A stretch of 64,000 bases of DNA from Inia geoffrensis (Eukaryota; Chordata; Mammalia; Artiodactyla; Iniidae): NCBI GenBank assembly GCA_036417435.1, contig CM070901.1, forward strand, positions 162,584,044 to 162,648,043, written 5' to 3'. The position numbers and the translations under genes were made by a program. Shown here piece after piece: positions 44,641 through 57,130 of this stretch (positions within the stretch are counted from its first letter, which is position 1; each line of letters opens with the position of its first letter). A model generated the notes under the pieces. It saw only the letters and a program-made list of their open reading frames with translations. It did not search any database and was not told the origin of the DNA.

Positions 44641-46606
44641 ACAGTACAAACAGATAACCTGAATTTGGGAAAAGAGGAGTCTTCAAGGAGAAATAGAACC
44701 TGAGCGTTCACATATCTGGGGTAGATGGAAGAATGTAAGCCTACAAAAATAAACAGATAAACTTTAAAAAAATTAGTTTATGTTTTTTTCTTCTCAAATT
44801 CCAGGAATTCACAGGGAAGATCAAGGAGGTTCCTGAGGCAGCATCCATGTGCTGCTAGCAACGGAAGGGGTACTTCCCACTGCAAAACCACCCAGCCTTA
44901 CCAATGATATGACTTAATCTGCAGAGCAAAGAGAAACAAAAACTGTTACATTAGGGACATGGTACTTGCCTAAGACTGAAAATTAATCACATCATAAGAA
45001 ATATACTTTCCCACACTCCTCCCACACTGGCTAGCACTGAGTAAAAATAAAAATGGATTGTGTCTGGGAGAGCTTTAAGAGTCAGGGTATCTCCAGGGGA
45101 CAACACAAAGAAAAGATCCAAAGGCAGGGAGATGGGGAACAGACATTGGAAACTAACTGCCAGAAAACCAGCCAAAATCTTAACCTTAAGTATCACTAGA
45201 AGAATTTAAAGCCTGTGGTATACTGAGGATAAACATAGCAACCACAGATCTCAAACCCAGCCTGACTACTCAACTGCTGAGTAGATTAACACTACTCCCA
45301 CACTAGAGGTCTAACAAAGAAAAGGTATGCATATTTCCAAGCATAAAAAATATTTACCTCACTATCTGTCATCCTACAAAACATGTCCAGCTTTAAATAA
45401 AAAGTCATAAGGTATATGAAAAGGCAAGATAAAAATATAACAAGCAATTATCAAAACCAAATTAGATATGACACAGATATTGGAACTAACAGACAGGGAA
45501 TTTTAAATTACTGTGATTAATATACGAAAGATTTTAACGAAAAGGTTGACAACATGCAATATCAAATGATTAGTTTCGTCAGAGAAGGAAATGCTAAGAA
45601 AGAAACAAATAGTAATATTAAAAAGCAAAAACCACTGTTACAGACATGAGACATACCTTCCATGGGCTCATCAGTAGACTTGAGATATCAGAGGAAAGAA
45701 TCAGTGAACTTATAGATAGATCAATGAATTACCCAATCAAAAACAAAACAAAACAAAAAGAAAGATATGTGAAAAATAGTAGCACTTCCAAGAACTGTTG
45801 GGCAATGTAAAACAGTTATAATATACAAGTAAGTGCAATCTCAGGAGGACAAAAGAGAGAGAAGAAAAATATTTGAAAAAATAATGTCCAAGAATTTTCT
45901 AAAATTAATGACAGACATCAACCTACAGGTTTAAGAAGCTCTGAGAACATCAAACAGGGTCAATATCAAAAAAACTGAATGACTATATAAATTTAAAAAA
46001 ACAAAAACTCTATGCAAAAATAAATTCAAACTCAAATTGCTGAAAACCATAAACAAACAAAATCCTAAAGAGAGCCAAAGAAGTAAGACATGCATACAGA
46101 GGAACAGAGACAAGCATGTCAACAGACTCCTTGTCAGAAAACATGCAAACAAGAAGACAGTGGAATAGTAACTTAAAAGTGTTGGGAAAATAAAGTATAC
46201 AAAATGTGTCAACCAAATTCTATACGCAATGAAAACATCCTTGGAAACAATGGAGAAATAAATATTTTCCAAGACAAAAAAAACTAAAGAAATTTATTGC
46301 TGGCAGACCTACTCTGATTAAGAATTATTAAAGGAAGTTCTTCAGGCCAAAGACCTATATCATTGCAAACTTAGAGCTACAAAAAGAAAAAGTATAAATT
46401 AAATAAATGAAGATAAAATAAAATTAATTCTTCATTATTTTTAATTCCTCTAAAAGATAAATGCCTAAAGAAAAATAGTGACAATGTGTCCTGTGCTTAT
46501 ATCATGTGTGAAACTGAAATACATGACAAAAATGGTACAAAGATGGGAATCAGGAATATACTGTTGACAGGTCATTATATTACTCATGAAGTGACATATT
46601 ATTTTA

Positions 46607-46798
46607 TTTTATTTTTTTTTGCGATACGCGGGCCTCTCACTGCTATGGCCTCTCCCGTTGCAGAGCACAGGCTCAGCGGCCATGGCTCACAGGCCCAGCT
46701 GCTCCACGGCATGTAGGATCCTCCCGGACCGGGGCACGAACCCGTGTCCCCTGCATCGGCAGGCGGAATCCCAACCACTGTGCCACCAGGGAAGCCCC
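46607..46798 (-). mobile_element. CHR-type SINE with 15-bp internal deletion
   Basis: The minus strand runs from 'ggggcttccctggtggcaca' to the A-tail complement. A perfect 19-bp duplication flanks it (46588-46606 and 46799-46817). Compared with the SINE at 17840, the body lacks 15 bp where an AGGCTC direct repeat bounds the lost piece. Confidence 0.96.
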
Positions 46799-47865
46799 GA
46801 AGTGACATATTATTTTAAAGTATACTCATATTAATTAAAATATAAACACTTTGGGAACCACTAAAATTTTCGAAAAGAGGAAAATAGAAGAGATAAAATA
46901 GAATCACAAAAAATGCTCTATTAACTTAAGAGAAGGCAGAAAAAAAGAAACAGATAAATGTAGCAGTTAGAAAGTAGCTAACAGGATGATAGATTTCAAA
47001 TCAACCATATCAAACCATAAATATAAATGGACTAAGAGCATCAATTAACAGGCAGATTTTTTTCTAGGTAATTTAAAAAGCAAGACTCAACTATATGTTG
47101 TCTACAACAACCTCTCTCTAAATATAAAAATGTCAAGTGGTCAAAAGTAAAAGGATGGAGAAACATACACCTTGCAAACACTAACAAAAGGAAGTTGGAG
47201 TGGCTATATAAATGTCAGATAAAATCTACTTCAGAACAATATCAGCCGATATTAAGAAGGACATTACATAGGATAAGCGGAAGAGTTCTCCAAGAAGACA
47301 TAGAAATCTTAAATGTGGATGCACCTAACAACAGAACTTCAAAATATTTAAGAAAGAAAACCTGATAAAACTGAAAGGAGAAATTTTTAAAATTCACAAT
47401 TACAGCTGGAAATGTCAACACTACTCTCTCTGTAATTGATAGATTGAAGAGGCAGAAAATCAGTAAGGATATATGTGACCTGAAGAGTATTATCAACCAA
47501 CTTGACCTGCCCAATATTTATAGACGACCCAACAATAGCAGAATACACGTTCTCAAGTGCACATGGAACCTTCATCAGTGTAGAGTATATTCTGGACCAT
47601 AAAACAAACCTGAGCACCTTTAAAAGAATAGTAATAATACAAATTATATTCTCAAATAATAACAGAACTAAACTAGAAATCAATCACAAAAATATATATA
47701 TCTGGGAAATAACCAAATATTTGAAAATTAAATAATAAATAGAAAAGAAATCTTAAGGGAAATAGAAAAAAAATTATTTTGAATGAAGAGAATATAAAAA
47801 ATACAACATATCAAAATTTGGGGGGTAGAGCAGTATGTAGAGGGAAATTTCTAGCATTAAATGCA

Positions 47866-48246
47866 TATATTTGTCTGCTCATGCTGCCATAACAGAGGAC
47901 CACAGACTCGGTGTTGTAAACAACAGAAATTTATTTTCTCACAGTTCTGGAGGCTAGAAATTCAAGATCAAGATATTAGCAGAGTTGGTTTCTGGTGAGC
48001 CCTTCCTTCCAGACTTGCATATGGCCACCCTCTTTCTTTGTCCTTACATGCTTTTCCTCTGTGCATGCACACACCTGGTGTCTCTTCCTAATCTTATAAG
48101 GACACCAGCTACTGGATAAAGGTCTCACCTTTGTGACTTCATTTAAACTTAATAACCCCCTTGAAGGTCCTATCTCTAAAAATAATCCATTGAGGGTTAG
48201 AATCTCAACATATAGATTTGAGGAGGATACAATTTAGTCCATAACA
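47866..48246 (-). mobile_element. MaLR LTR (MLT1 type) inside L1
   Basis: The complement of an MLT1 LTR includes 'caacagaaatttattttctc' and ends 'caatttagtccataaca'. ATGCA (47861-47865) and ATGTA (48247-48251) flank it. It inserted in the endonuclease part of the L1. Confidence 0.9.
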
Positions 48247-49445
48247 ATGTATACAGTAGGAAAAAATGAAAGGACTAAAATTAGTATCATAAGCTCACAC
48301 CTTAAGCAAATTAAACTCAAAATAAGCAGGAGAAAAGAAATGATAAAGATAGAGCAGAAACCAATAAAACTGAAAATGGGAAAACAATAGAGAAAAATTT
48401 TAAAACAAAAGCTGACTCTTAAAAAACTCAATACAACTTATATATCTAGCCAATCTCATCAAGAAAAAAAGAGAAAAAACAATTTACCAAAATCAAAAAT
48501 GAAAGAGGAGAAATCGCTACTGACCCCAGAGATTTTTAAAAGACAATAGAGAAATACCACCAAAAAATCTAAGAAAAAGAGACAAATACACAATTACAGT
48601 TGTAAATTTCAATACCCCTCACTCAAAAATTAACAGAATAAGTAAACATAAAATAATCAAGGATATAGAAGACTTGAACAGCACTATCAAGCAACGTGAC
48701 CTAAATGACATTTATAGAACGCTCCACCCCACAACAGCAGGACACACATTATTTTCAAATGTGTATTGAATATTTAGCAATATAGGCTATATTTTATGTC
48801 ATAAAAATGTCTCGATAAATTTAAGAATCAAGTCATATAATGTATGTTTCCTGAATACAGTGGAATTCAATTAGAAATTGATAACAGAAAGATCTCTGGA
48901 AAATCTCCAAATATATGGAACTCAAATGACACACTCCTAAATGATCCACAAGCCAGAGAAGAAATCAAAAAAGAAATTAGAAAGTATTTTAACTTAATGA
49001 AAATAAATATATAGCACATCATAAAAATCATGTTTCTTAATGAGCTGAAATTTTTGAAAAAAAAGAGAATGAAATATTAATACATACTACCATATGGATA
49101 AATCACAGAATAACTATGCAGATTGAAAGAAACCAGACCAAAAGAAAACATTCTATATGGTTCCATTCATATCCAATTCTATATTATCTACAATAACAGC
49201 AAGCAGACGAGCAGTTGCCTGGGGATGGTGGGTGGGGAGGTGGTGTAAAGGAGGGATTACAGAGAGGTAGGAGGAAATTTGGAGGAATGTTAGTTATATT
49301 CATTATCTTGATTGTGGTGATGATTTCACAGGTATATAAATCAGTCCAAACTTATCCAATTGTATGCTTTTTATATGTGTAGCTTACGATAAATCAATTA
49401 TACCACAATAAAAGTGTTTCTTAAAAAGCTTATCAACTTGTACAC

Positions 49446-49799
49446 TTTAAACGAGTCATTTATTATAAGTCATTATAAGTCAATTGTTCTTCAGTAAAGC
49501 TGTTAAAAACCAGGAAATAAAAACCTGCTTAGCAGTAAGTCCCATCCTTTCCTCCCATCAGGTGTGGCATATTGCCATCACCTTGGAGATGTTAAAATTG
49601 GGTTTTTATAGAGATTAGCACCCTCAGTAATTTTCCAGTAAGACAGGTGTTTCCTGTGAGATGCACATATTTGCAGTCTTCCTGTTGGCTCCCTTCCAGG
49701 TAAACTCTCCCTTCACCTGTCCCAAAGACTCTGGATAGACTCAAGGTGTGGCTGCCATTGGCCACCATGGGCTCTGCCCTCTGCTGAACCCCTACGAAT
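49446..49799. other. Unassigned interval
   Basis: No gene or repeat is recognised after the L1 3' end. Confidence 0.35.
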
Positions 49800-49943
49800 G
49801 TTAATCACATTTTATTCACACAACAACACTGCAACATTACTCCCATTTTACAGATGATGAAATTCAGGACCAAAGAAGTGAAGGAACACAGCTGAGGTTC
49901 ACAGCCAGGACAAGGTAGAGTCAGGATTCCAGCACTGATTCAT
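49800..49943 (-). mobile_element. MIR SINE
   Basis: It contains 'cattttacagatgatgaaat' and 'gtagagtcaggattccagca'. Confidence 0.82.
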
Positions 49944-50931
49944 GGAGAAGTGACTTTGGGGGACTTAACATATCCTATATTCTCCATCACACCCCTGCCA
50001 TCTTCCATAGATGCATTATCTATGGTAAAGCAGTATTCTTGCTATAACAAGAGACAGCCCTGGCTTCCCCCCAGATGTACCCCCCACTCAAAGCCCTCCA
50101 GTGTCAGAATCCTGGAGTCCCCTCAGTGTTCAATTTCAGGGGTGTCCTACTGCAACAGCCAGGCTCCTTTCCAAGTTGTCTTGGGCTTGACCTTCATAGG
50201 TGAAGAGCTCAAGACCTGGCTGACTGAGGTTCCCTCTAGTGACATCCCTTGATGATTTGGGAGCAGGGTTTGCTCAGCAGTGAGTGACCCTGTTGCTTCC
50301 TAGGTGCATGAGGAACCAAGCTAAGAACCGAGGATTTGAGGGTGGTCCTTGGAGGCCATCTCTGAGGACGGTTGATTGCTGAATAAACCAAGACCGTATT
50401 CCAATCAAGATATCTCTGAGCTGTTCTCTCTCTGGCCTCTTGAGGACCACGTTGGGGAAACCAAGGCAGCCCACCTCAGTCATCTCTTAACCCAGAGAGT
50501 GGATTTGGGGTCCTGTCCTGGTACTTCTAATGAACTCCATTCCCATTCATTCTCCACAGCCCAATAAGCAGGGAATGTGAGGACGCAGATCACCAGGCTC
50601 CCAGTCCTCCATGTGGAGGGGAGCTGGAGGAGGGGTGGGAAAGAGGAGGAACACAGTTTGCGCCCTCATTTTACTGTGGGACACAGGTTGAAAACGAAGC
50701 TAAGTACAGATCTTCAGACACAATTTTGTTCAGCTGTCGTTTTCACCTTGGCCTCACCTGGACACTTATTTCAACTCCTTGTCCTGCTTTCCTGCAGCCG
50801 AGAAAAAGGAGAGATATCATCCCATTCTGATTGGATTCTAGCATCAGCAAAAACTCTGGAGGGAGAGTATCTGGTGGGAGCTGGATGTTCCTGGAAGTTA
50901 TGTAAACTAGAGCAGTTAAAAAAGAATAATA
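49944..50931. other. Unassigned unique interval
   Basis: About 1 kb has no repeat that I can name. A frame of 159 codons (50577-51056, plus) runs into the following SINE and has no recognised domain. Confidence 0.4.
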
Positions 50932-51134
50932 GGGCTTCCCTGGTGGCGCAGTGGTTGAGAGTCCGCCTGCCAATGCAGGGGACACGGGTTCGTGCCCCAG
51001 TCCGGGAAGATCCCACATGCCACGGAGCGGCTGGGCCCGTGAGCCATGGCCGCTGAGCCTGCGCGTCCGGAGCCTGTGCTCCGCAACGGGAGAGGCCACA
51101 GCAGTGGGAGGCCCGCTTACCACAAAAAAAAAAA
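50932..51134 (+). mobile_element. CHR-type SINE
   Basis: A full-length copy runs from 'gggcttccctggtggcgcag' through 'ggttcgtgccccagtccggg' to an A-run at 51123. The AAGAA-type flanks make the target duplication hard to set exactly. Confidence 0.95.
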
Positions 51135-51227
51135 GAAGAAGAATTCAGATTCATGGAGGTTTACATCACCCTGTACACCCATCCCAGCTACCTCCTATAA
51201 CCTTCACATCCACAGTCACACTTTTGT

Positions 51228-51412
51228 GAGTTTGTCCTGCTCCACTGCCTCCTGGCTGTGTGACCCTGGGCAAGCCCCTCCCCTTCTCTGAGCCTCAGTT
51301 CTTCATCTGCAAAATGGAGATTATAATGGCACCTCCCTCCAAGTTGCGGTGAGGATTCAGTGAGATAATCCTCATAAAGTACCTGGCCCAGGGCTGGCCC
51401 AGCAGACACACT
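51228..51412 (+). mobile_element. MIR SINE
   Basis: The blocks 'tggctgtgtgaccctgggca', 'gagcctcagttcttcatctg' and 'gtgaggattcagtgagataa' identify an excellent sense copy. Confidence 0.92.
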
Positions 51413-52930
51413 GGATCAGAGGCAGTAGGTGTCACCCCGAGCTGGGGGTTCTGCAGGGGTCTTTTAGACAGTGAAGCACTAAAACGGAGGGCTGTTATTC
51501 CCACACTATCATTTGCTCTGGGTGTCCTGTCCAGAATCCCACATGGGGTCCGTGCCTGTCCCTTTCTTGCTGCCCTGCCATTTTGTGCTTCCCTGTCCTG
51601 CTTTGATGTGGTGGGGAGGTGGGGCGGGGCACGTGTCTGGCCTGAACTCAGTCTATGGAGACTGATTCTCTTGTGAACGTGAAGACTGACAATTCACTGC
51701 AAGAATCATGTAACAGTTTTCTTCTCCACTTAAGGACAGGAGCCCAGACATGTCAGGGTCCCACATTGTGCCTCTACGAACAATTCAAGGTGCACACACC
51801 CTCCCCCATTCCCTCCTCATCAGCTAGAGGCTCATCATTGACAATTTGGAAAATGCAGCCAATCCTTTTAAGACACATTGTATAGAAAGCAGTTCTCACT
51901 AAACAAGCTGTTACCTTTTCTTCTTTCTTTAAATGACAATATCTCTTGTTCATTCTTCTGTCTTGAGAAAGATCTACAAAGGAGGATGAATCTATGAAAT
52001 TTGTGAACTCCTGGAAGTGGTGGCTTTTAAAATCATGCTCATTTGGAACATGAAATACTGCCAAGTGCAAGTTTGTAAACTCAGGCAGTTTCACAGTACA
52101 GGTTGAATTGTTTTGCTGTAGATCTGTCTTTAAATAACTGCTCCTAACTGGTGCTCACGGCTTCTGTTTTGAGCTATAATGCTCAGGGTAGCAATGCAGG
52201 TCTGGCTGGGTCTGTCAGCCCCGCCTCAGCACTGTCAGGAAGCCAGCAAAGGCCCCACCTGTACGCTCTCGCCCGTCTAGGTGGACTCAGGAGGAGGCCA
52301 GTGGGGGGGAGCTCTGTTTTAGATGCTCTTCCTTGAGCCCTTACCTCATTTATGGCCAATACCATCAATGAGGCTCCATGGTCCAGTACTGGTCCTGTCT
52401 ATGGACCTCTGTTCATAGCTTTGGCTTGGGGTCTGTGGTCTCCCTCCCCCTAATGGCTTGGGTCAGCCTCTTGGGTCCTTCCCACTGTAGAACTGGACAC
52501 ATGGCCTGGCAGGTAGAACAGACCTGGATATCATACCATTCTCAGACCTGGGGAAAACACCCCAGAGGTCCTCTACAGGACCAAGTGCACACTCTGGTTC
52601 ATAGAACCCTGGGAGAACAGGGATTTCCTGATACGACTATAGCCCCCTTAAGCCCACAGAAGTTGAGAGTGGGGTCCCCTGTGCTGGTGGATCAGTTCAA
52701 AGGGCTCAGGAGACAGGTCTCGTGGAAAACACTGTCAGGTCAGCTCCCCGGGCTCTCCACTTGTCAGTGGGAAGAGAAAACAATTCTGGAGGGACTTGAG
52801 TCCAGGACTGGATCTCCCATCGCAGTATCATTGGGGCCTGGAAGAGCCAAATACCCGAGATGCTCCCAAGGGCTATGGTCTCTGCTATGCTTCCTTGTGG
52901 GCTACAGGCAGAATGAATAAACAGTAGACA
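51413..52930. other. Unassigned unique interval with 180-codon open frame
   Basis: No repeat is recognised. The frame 52378-52920 (plus) is open for 180 codons with a Trp/Ser/Gly/Leu-rich translation (start MVQYWSCLWTSVH). It shows no signal, domain or repeat I know. It ends just before the promoter-like block at 52980. It could be chance, an unknown old element or a decayed exon. Confidence 0.4.
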
Positions 52931-52979
52931 GGAGGATGCCTTACAATCTACCAGGGCTGGGGAGACAGGTTATTATCAC

Positions 52980-53110
52980 ACCAAGTGAGTCACAGGAAGA
53001 ACCACTCATCAACCACTCATTGGTTCCAGTTAGCGCAACCAATCAGATGAACTCATTCGTTTGACCAATCATGTGTGGAGCACTGCCATGAGCTCCTATT
53101 AAGAGACCAG
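52980..53110 (+). promoter_or_regulatory. Promoter-like cluster: AP-1 and three CCAAT sites
   Basis: TGAGTCA (52986-52992) is followed by ATTGG (53019-53023), CCAAT (53039-53043) and CCAAT (53065-53069). A TATTAAG TATA-like box begins at 53097, 28 bp after the last CCAAT. The direct repeat ACCACTCAT occurs twice (53001-53018 region). Spacing resembles a class II promoter or an LTR U3. No activity is shown. Confidence 0.4.
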
Positions 53111-53564
53111 TGGGCTATCATTGATGGTGCCTCAAGATTCTCACTGAGCTTGGGCCTCTGGGGGTCTCCCTACCTCCCTCACCATACATCCTACCCTACA
53201 TGTAAAAGACATAATGGCCTTCCATTGGATGGGAGCCTTTTAAGACATGCAGGAAGCGGGGCTCTGCCTGACATTTCACTGGTGTATTGATACACTTGCA
53301 TCTCCAGGTCCCTAATAATGTCAAATGTTATGATCTTTCTGGGAGAAGTGATGAGTGGAATCGAGTGGAATTAAATATAGTCCTGAAATGGAATGTGTAT
53401 TCCTGAGTGTACAGCCATGATGGCAGCATCTCTGCTGACTTGCCCACTCAACAAAGAGAAAACAAGCGGTTGGGGGAGAAGATGCTTGTCGGGCTCTCCT
53501 GGGAATGCGCTTCCATGTGTCCATCTCACTCAGGGGCCCTGAGGACCTTCTGCTTTGTGCTTTT
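53111..53564. other. Unassigned interval downstream of CCAAT cluster
   Basis: No gene or repeat is recognised. A 71-codon frame (53075-53290) is probably chance. Confidence 0.35.
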
Positions 53565-54060
53565 CTGTATTCATTCATTCAATATGTTTGCTTAGGTACT
53601 ACTTTGTACTAGGCAGTGTGAAAAACTAGATGCTCTCTGCCCTCACTGAACTTATTATAGTCTAGGGGATAGCAGAGATAATCAGACATTCAGATGAATG
53701 AATGTACAAATTGAAACTGGGATGTATCATGTTAAGGGAATGAACAGGACAATATGTGAGATTGAACAATGGGGCCTGAATTGGCAGGAAAGACGTCCCT
53801 AAGGAACAATTTGAACTGATACCAGAAAGGTCAGAAGAATCCAGTAAAGCAAAAAATAAGGAAAAGAGCTTTCCTGGTGGCAGGAACTGCTTATGCAAAT
53901 GTCCCGAGGCAGGAAGGAGCTTGGGGCATCCTGGTAACAAAAGGCCACCAGTGTGGTTAGAACAAGACTGGATATTGAAAATGACCAGCTCAGGAGGAAC
54001 CACGTGGGCTGTGCCATGGTCTAGTGGCTCATCCCAGGGCAGTAGGCGCCGTGGGAGAGC
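53565..54060 (-). mobile_element. L2 3' region
   Basis: A long antisense L2 includes 'tattcattcattcaatatgt', 'tgccctcactgaacttatta', 'caaatgtcccgaggcaggaa' and 'ggccaccagtgtggttagaa'. Confidence 0.88.
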
Positions 54061-54119
54061 TTTAAGCTGGGCTGTAATGCCACCAGGCTCAAGTTTTTAA
54101 AGTTCTTTTGTCTGCACCA

Positions 54120-54340
54120 TGGAGAGTGGACTGAGAAGGGGTTAGGAAGGGAGAAGAGCGTTCCAGGAAGAGGGAGCAGCTAGCAGGCAGGTCGGGCCTG
54201 AGGCAGCAGAACGTGTTCCAGGAAGTGCCGGGAGCCGGTGGAACATGGAGGGGGGGGAGGTGCTTGAGATGAGGGTGGGCATTTGGAAGGGGCCAGATTT
54301 CTGTCTCAGATAGGCAAGAGGCAAGACACTCGGGGTGATT
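54120..54340 (-). mobile_element. L2-like fragment
   Basis: 'agagcgttccaggaagaggg' and 'gggcctgaggcagcagaacg' resemble a second, overlapping part of antisense L2, so this is a separate copy from 53565-54060. Confidence 0.55.
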
Positions 54341-55769
54341 GGGGTGCTGGGGTGAGGATTAAGTGACTTTAGTTAGGGGGTGAAAATACGGGGAAGATCC
54401 ATTTGAACACTCATTCACTCATTCATTCATTTATCAATGCGTGTGCATGGAATTGGGAGTTGAGCTAGTTTCTCGGCCACGTTCAGGGCAGTGGTGCCCC
54501 AGGAGTTGATGGAGAGGGAGTAAAAGGCAGAGATGACAGAAATGGACCTGGGGGAAATTGTCTGTCTGTCTTGGCCTCAGTTCTCCAAGATTCTTGCCTG
54601 GCAGGTTCATGGAGGACAAGAGGTGAACCCACTCAGAGTAAAACCTGGGCAGTAAGTGGGCAAGGTGCCATCGGTTCCCTGGTGACCCAGAAGGGGAAGA
54701 GAGAGAAAGGGATCCAAAAGTGGTGAGGTTTGTCCTCAGTGCTTGGCTCAGGGACCAAGGGCCCAGGAATTCAGAGGATGGGGGACCTGGGGCAGAGGTC
54801 CAGAGTATAGGGCCTCATACTAGGGAGTGAGACTGACCCACGGAGCTCATGCCCAAGCTGGCACTACTATGTGCGTCTTCTACCTGCTCGAGGGCCTAAG
54901 GCAGCTAGGGTGCTCTCTCCCCTGCGCTGGAGACTCAGAGCTTCCAGGTCAAATATCTGAATGGCGTCTGTCATGTGGGGTTCATGGGCAGGGAACTGGG
55001 ATTAGCTCTGCCAGGGCAATCCTGGAAGTCTACCCTAAGGAAACAGCATCTGAGTATAATCAGAGGTTAAGCAGGAAGTTTTAAGAGGTGGGAGAAGAGT
55101 CTGGATAAAAGTTAATGCCAAAAGCAGAAAAGGGTGGGTAGGAAAGAGCATTGCAGGCCTGAGACATTGCACCATTTTTGTTTCTGTTGTTGGGGGAGAC
55201 AAAAGGCATCAAATGTCCTGCTTAGGACTGGGGTCTTCAGTTCTTCCACTTTACAAAGAACATTTATATTTATTACATTCAGCCTTTTGGGTTTCAAGGA
55301 ACAGCAGCCAACTCTGGCGAACCTTAGCAAAAGTAAGGGTCTGTTGAAGGACTATTGGGTATCTAGGGTTGAGATGCATGCCAGGAAAGGGCTGGCATAG
55401 ACGCAAACCCAGAAAGTGCTTTCTTCATCCATCTTACTGTGCCTGTCTAAGGGAAGCTTTTTATCCCTTGATTTCTCCCTGCAGATAAGTGCTCTCTCTA
55501 CCTCAGCCACCTGCAGGACATGGTTGCCATTAGCTCTCAAGAATACAAAAGACAAGAGGGGACTTACCTTTTTCACTTTTAGCCCCCAAATCCCAGGAGG
55601 ATTCTACTGGCCCATCTTGGATGAGAACCTATGTTCAGGGGGTGGGTCCCTACTCATTCATGTAGCACATACTAAAATGAAGGAGTGGATGGATTGGAGA
55701 GAGGGAAAAAAAAAAAGGTCCAGAAGTTGGCTGGGAGGTTAAGCTTTGCTGGTGCTTCATTTACTCTTC
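54341..55769. other. Mostly unassigned interval
   Basis: An ATTC run lies at 54411-54433. 55285-55450 ('tttcaaggaacagcagccaa', 'gaaggactattgggtatcta') resembles an old interspersed repeat of unresolved family. An A-run lies at 55707-55718. I see no gene. Confidence 0.4.
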
Positions 55770-55868
55770 CACAGACTTGTTTCAAGGAGGATCAGAGAGG
55801 TTAGGTAACTTTCCTGAGATCAGACAGCCAAGAAGTAGTCAAATCAGGACTAAACCTCTGCTTTAGTA
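55770..55868 (-). mobile_element. MIR fragment
   Basis: It contains 'cagagaggttaggtaacttt' and 'cctgagatcagacagccaag'. Confidence 0.75.
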
Positions 55869-56184
55869 GGCAAGAATAAGACATCTATCACCTGTATTAT
55901 CTATTTGCCTTGACTGTTTTGATGATGCTGGACTTGGAGCAGGATTTAGTCTCTAGAGGAATCTTCCCAGCTTGGTAGTCCCAAAAATTCCAAGAAAGAA
56001 TATGGACATGTCAGAGTAAGCTCTTCTTTCTGGTTGCTGGGGCTCCTGCTGCTTTCTCAATGACCTGGTCACATGGAGCTAGGAAGAACAGGGTTGCTGA
56101 GCCCCAGGGAGCAGGGTGTGTGTCTTCCACAGCCAAACACCAGGCCAGCTTTTCAGGGAAGGGAAGCAGTGGACAGATTTGTAT
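55869..56184. other. Unassigned interval
   Basis: No gene or repeat is recognised. Confidence 0.35.
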
Positions 56185-56336
56185 ACTGTCTGCACGTGTG
56201 AGCTGTGTGATCTCAGGCAAGTGACCCAGCTCCTCTGAGTCTATTCCTTCGTTCATGAAGTGAACTTAATCATGCATAACATATGAACACCATCTGCTAT
56301 ACCACCTGGCACTTAACTCAATATATGTGGTTCTCT
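56185..56336 (+). mobile_element. MIR fragment
   Basis: The sense MIR contains 'gagctgtgtgatctcaggca' and then 'acctggcacttaactcaata'. Confidence 0.75.
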
Positions 56337-57004
56337 TCCCTCATGACTAGACCCCTTGGGGCATCAATTCTGATCTCTGCCCCTCCCTCAGAATATACTG
56401 TTAAAGTCCCCACACTTGATTCACAAAGGGTTGAACTGGATCCATGCTAGAGAAGAACTAACTAGAGAGTGGCAAAGGCCTCCATAGCAACAAACGTTTA
56501 ACAGGTTGCCCTGGGAACCCTCACTGATGCTCTTGGGGAGTAAGGCAGTAGCCAGAGCCAAACAGAGGTAAGAGGTGAACCCCCATCATATGAGCCAGAG
56601 GTCCCAAACAGCAACATGATTTTGAGTTGGACAGTGGTGAAGCAGGGAGAGGTCAGGGGAAGGACTGAGATGGGAAGGACTTTAAGACCCCCACTCATTT
56701 GTTGAAATAGACAGATCCCAGTTCAGCACCACGGACAGAATCTGCCTTCCTGGAGAAGGTTCTCGGGGAAACAGCTTGAGGGAGATCAGTGGGGGGAGGG
56801 GGGAGAGGGGGGACCTGGTAACTTTCAGGTGATGGCACCAAAGTAAACCCCCACCTCCGGGTCACAAAGAATTCACCTGGCCCAACCCACTGCATTGAGG
56901 CAGCACTTTATCAAGACCACTACACAATTACAACCATGTAGAAAGAGTCATTAGGCTGTGGTGGGGAAATAACTGGGGAGGGGTCAGGAACCCAGGAGTC
57001 TAGC
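56337..57004. other. Unassigned interval
   Basis: No gene or named repeat is recognised. It contains the G-rich run described separately at 56791. Confidence 0.35.
56791..56812 (+). repeat. G-quadruplex-capable run
   Basis: Three runs of six G are separated by A and AGA. Together they can supply four G-tracts of three. Confidence 0.75.
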
Positions 57005-57130
57005 TCCTCTCTGAGACCATAGCATTACCTCATCACCTTGAGCAAGTCATTCCCTCCAGTATCAGTTTCCTCACCTTTAAAATAAGACTGCTACACCAGA
57101 CAATCCCTAAAGGCTTTTCCAACCAGGACA
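57005..57130 (+). mobile_element. MIR fragment
   Basis: It contains 'accttgagcaagtcattccc' and 'cagtttcctcacctttaaaa'. Confidence 0.72.

Larger units (their letters stand above)
44770..49445 (+). mobile_element. LINE-1, 5' region to 3'UTR, rearranged
   Basis: The order is ORF1-region sequence (45460-46290, 'gaaggaaatgctaagaaaga'), an inter-ORF block (aggaagttcttcaggccaaa at 46331-46350), the ORF2 endonuclease region (46980-47865, continuing at 48252), the start of RT (to 48588), a second endonuclease segment (48589-49010) and a 3'UTR (49060-49445). A SINE and a MaLR LTR interrupt it. All frames are broken. This is the most complete L1 in the window. Confidence 0.85.

Noticed and set aside
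50577..51056. 159-codon open frame
   Set aside because: Its last third is CHR SINE sequence (ASLVAQWLRVRLPMQGT is the standard SINE translation), and the rest has no family.
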